Positions 4,473 through 6,651 of a stretch of 6,651 bases of DNA are shown here, one piece after another. Position numbers and translations under genes: made by a program. Every line of letters starts with the position of its first letter. Within the stretch, counting starts at the first letter, position 1. The stretch comes from Actinomycetes bacterium (GTDB taxonomy: Bacteria > Actinomycetota > Acidimicrobiia > Acidimicrobiales > RAAP-2): assembly GCA_021826255.1 (NCBI GenBank), contig JAKBAZ010000075.1:1-6651 (forward strand), written 5' to 3'. The notes under the pieces are model-generated. The model was not told where the DNA came from and did not search any database. It saw only the letters and a list, made by a program, of their open reading frames with translations.

Positions 4473-6651
4473 CGCAGCGCGCGTTCGAGGAGGTCCGCCT
4501 GTTCGGCCGCGTGGACTAGGCCCGATCCGGTGGCGGGCGACGCGGACTCGTGTCGAGCCACGTGGCGGACCTGCTTATCTCGCAGTTGACGGTGCATCTG
4601 CAAGTGAACGAAGGGCCAGGCTCCCATATTTTCCGGCTCTTCTTGCAACCACACCACCTCGTTGGCGTTCGGGTAGGTGGCAAGAAGACTCTCGATCTCA
4701 ACCGCCGGCCAGGGGTAGAGCTGCTCGACGCGCAGAACGGCCACGTGGGACAGTCCCCACTCGTCTCGAGCCCCGAGGGCTTCGTGAGCAACCTTGCCTG
4801 ACGCCAACACCACCCGCGTCACCGACTGGTGCTCACTCACGCGATCGTCAAGGACTCGCTGGAAGGACCCTTGGGTGAACTGGTTAATCGTGGATCGAGT
4901 CTGGGTCGCGCGCAAAAGTGACTTCGGCGTAAAGATAATGAGTGGCGCGACACGCTCACGACGGACCTGGCTACGCAACAAGTGGAAGTACTGCGCCGAG
5001 GTCGTGGGTAGCGCCACGCGCATGTTGTTACGAGCACAGAGGGACAAGAAGCGCTCAATCCGACCACTGGAGTGCTCGGGGCCCTGACCCTCGTAGCCGT
5101 GGGGCAACAGCATGGTCAGCGAGGCCGTCTGGCCCCACTTGTCCTCGGCCGCCACGAGGAAGTTGTCAATGATGATCTCCGCACCGTTCACGAAGTCCCC
5201 GAACTGGGCCTCCCACATGACGAGGGCGCTGCGCTTGGCCTCCACCGAGTAGCCGTACTCGAACCCGAGGGCCGCGTACTCAGACAAGAACGAGTCGCGG
5301 ACGGTGAAGAATCCGGGCGCGTCGAGGTGGGACAGCGGCACCCACTGTCGACCGTTCTCGTAGTCGATCAGGGCGGCGTGACGGTGGGAGAAGGTCCCTC
5401 GACGAGAGTCCTGACCCATGAGTCGAACGTTCACCCCTTCGTGGAGCAACGTGCCGAACGCCAACGCCTCGCCGAGGGCCCAGTCAATTTCGCCCCCGTC
5501 GAGTAGTTGGTGGCGTTGGGTGAACTGACGCTCCAACTTCGGGTGAATGGTGAAGCCCTCGGGTGCGCTCGTCGTGGCGCGCGCGACACTGAGGAGAAGC
5601 CCCTCGTCGACCCCCGTTTCGGGATTGGCATCGTCACTCGGAACTGCCGCGTGGGGCACCGCGTCGAGCGTCGGGACGGGCACCGTACGAACTTCTTCGA
5701 GAACGTCTTGCAAGCGACCGTTGAAGGCGTCGAGTTGGGCTTCGGCCTCTTCGAGGGTGATGTCACCTCGCCGTACGAGCGTCTCGGTGTAGACCTTGCG
5801 CACGGAGCGCATTTGGTCGATGATTCGGTACATCTGGGGTTGGGTGTAACTCGGGTCGTCGCCCTCGTTGTGCCCGTGACGGCGATAGCACACGATGTCG
5901 ATCACGACGTCACGCTGGAACGTTTGGCGGTACTCGAACGCGAGAGCGGCCGCGCGCGCGCAGGCCTCGGGATCGTCGCCGTTGACGTGGAAGATGGGCG
6001 CCTGAATCATCTTCGCGACGTCGGTCGGATACTTCGACGAACGGGCCGATTCGGGAGCCGTGGTGAAACCCACCTGATTGTTAATCACGATGTGGATAGC
6101 CCCACCCGTTCGATACCCCGACAACTGCGAGAGGTTCAGCGTCTCGGCGACAACCCCCTGGCCGGCGAAGGCCGCGTCACCGTGTACGAGTATCGGCAGA
6201 TACGGGAACTCCGTGGCCGGGCCCGAGGTCGGTGTTCCGTCCCCTGGTCGCACCGCCACGTCTTGCTTGGCCCGAACAATCCCCTCCACGACGGGAGACA
6301 CCGCTTCGAGGTGGGAGGGGTTGGACGCCATCGACACGGCGAGAGAACGCCCCTCGGGATTGGTGTACGTGCCCCGGGCTCCCTTGTGGTACTTCACGTC
6401 TCCACTTCCCTGCACACTCTCAGGGTCCAGGTTGCCCTCGAATTCGGAGAAGATGTCGCGGTAGGACTTGCCGACAACGTTCGCGAGGACGTTAAGCCGG
6501 CCCCGGTGCGCCATTCCGATCACGGCCTCTCCCAGCGAGTCGTTAGCCGCGGCGTCGAGAATGGTACGCAACGCCACGATGGTCGACTCGCCCCCCTCGA
6601 GGCCGAAGCGCTTCTGGCCGACGTAGCGCGAGTGCAAGAAGCGTTCGAACA
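4469..6651 (-). CDS. kgd: 2-oxoglutarate dehydrogenase E1 / KGD, C-terminal 726 residues (5' end outside window)
   Basis: The frame is open to the right edge and ends at TGA 4471-4469; 726 whole codons are visible. The enzyme decarboxylates 2-oxoglutarate on thiamine diphosphate and passes the succinyl group on in the TCA cycle. Conserved E1 features, counting from the first whole codon, are RYVGQKRFGLEGGES (about 8-22), GMAHRGRLNVLAN (about 45-57), FSEFEGNLDP (about 67-76), NPSHLEAV (about 110-117), the thiamine-diphosphate region HGDAAFAGQG (about 156-165) with INNQVGF (about 189-195), and the transketolase-like half with GQDSRRGTFSHRH (about 412-424). The C terminus SASPATG...HAAEQADLLERAL resembles actinobacterial KGD. 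In that group E1 is fused behind an E2-like succinyltransferase domain; whether that is so here cannot be seen. By comparison roughly 500 residues would be missing for the fused form, or about 200 for a stand-alone SucA. Met-like TTG at 6637 is an internal Leu codon, not the start. It heads the visible minus-strand run. Confidence 0.95.
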   Translation of the reverse strand, partial: FERFLHSRYVGQKRFGLEGGESTIVALRTILDAAANDSLGEAVIGMAHRGRLNVLANVVGKSYRDIFSEFEGNLDPESVQGSGDVKYHKGARGTYTNPEGRSLAVSMASNPSHLEAVSPVVEGIVRAKQDVAVRPGDGTPTSGPATEFPYLPILVHGDAAFAGQGVVAETLNLSQLSGYRTGGAIHIVINNQVGFTTAPESARSSKYPTDVAKMIQAPIFHVNGDDPEACARAAALAFEYRQTFQRDVVIDIVCYRRHGHNEGDDPSYTQPQMYRIIDQMRSVRKVYTETLVRRGDITLEEAEAQLDAFNGRLQDVLEEVRTVPVPTLDAVPHAAVPSDDANPETGVDEGLLLSVARATTSAPEGFTIHPKLERQFTQRHQLLDGGEIDWALGEALAFGTLLHEGVNVRLMGQDSRRGTFSHRHAALIDYENGRQWVPLSHLDAPGFFTVRDSFLSEYAALGFEYGYSVEAKRSALVMWEAQFGDFVNGAEIIIDNFLVAAEDKWGQTASLTMLLPHGYEGQGPEHSSGRIERFLSLCARNNMRVALPTTSAQYFHLLRSQVRRERVAPLIIFTPKSLLRATQTRSTINQFTQGSFQRVLDDRVSEHQSVTRVVLASGKVAHEALGARDEWGLSHVAVLRVEQLYPWPAVEIESLLATYPNANEVVWLQEEPENMGAWPFVHLQMHRQLRDKQVRHVARHESASPATGSGLVHAAEQADLLERALR

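Noticed and set aside
6635..6637. TTG as start of the E1 gene
   Set aside because: It is a Leu codon inside a conserved E1 segment (RFLHSRYVGQ), and the frame stays open to the window edge.
1..6651. tRNA, rRNA, insertion sequences, attachment sites or origin
   Set aside because: No cloverleaf, transposase, terminal inverted repeats with target duplication, or AT-rich iterons were seen; nearly all bases are in recognised genes.

Overview
The window is GC-rich and almost entirely coding. The main evidence for its source is a 2-oxoglutarate dehydrogenase E1 of the actinobacterial KGD type. Dense gene packing with 1-4 bp junctions and two divergent genes lacking a clear Shine-Dalgarno sequence also fit. 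My best guess is a high-GC actinobacterium, perhaps an Acidimicrobiia-like lineage. That placement is an inference from family resemblance, not from a search.

Layout, left to right. (1) Positions 1-435, minus strand: the N-terminal part of an alpha/beta hydrolase that runs off the left edge. (2) Positions 436-501: a short divergent promoter region. (3) Positions 502-2064, plus strand: a compact UvrD-like superfamily 1 helicase in which most of the 2B subdomain seems to be missing. (4) Positions 2061-2064: the helicase stop and the xthA stop share a TTAA palindrome, so the two genes converge with no spacer. (5) Positions 2061-6651, minus strand: a tight run read right to left as kgd/sucA (5' end outside the window), a NYN-type ribonuclease with a repeat linker and an S1-like tail, fabZ, and xthA. 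Its junctions are ATGA, ATGA and TGAGATG, so the four genes probably form one translationally coupled operon.

The operon mixes functions. It holds a TCA-cycle E1 enzyme, an unusual RNA-processing protein, a type II fatty-acid-synthesis dehydratase and an AP endonuclease/exonuclease. The divergent helicase adds a second DNA-repair gene next to xthA, but on the other strand and in a separate transcription unit.

The most unusual item is the 392-residue protein at 3294-4472. It joins a Zc3h12a/Regnase-like NYN nuclease domain to a C-terminal S1/OB-like domain through a histone-H1-like Lys/Ala/Pro linker. That linker is encoded by about 3.5 copies of a 75-bp tandem repeat, two of which are identical base for base. 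No tRNA, rRNA, CRISPR array, insertion sequence or clear intrinsic terminator was found.
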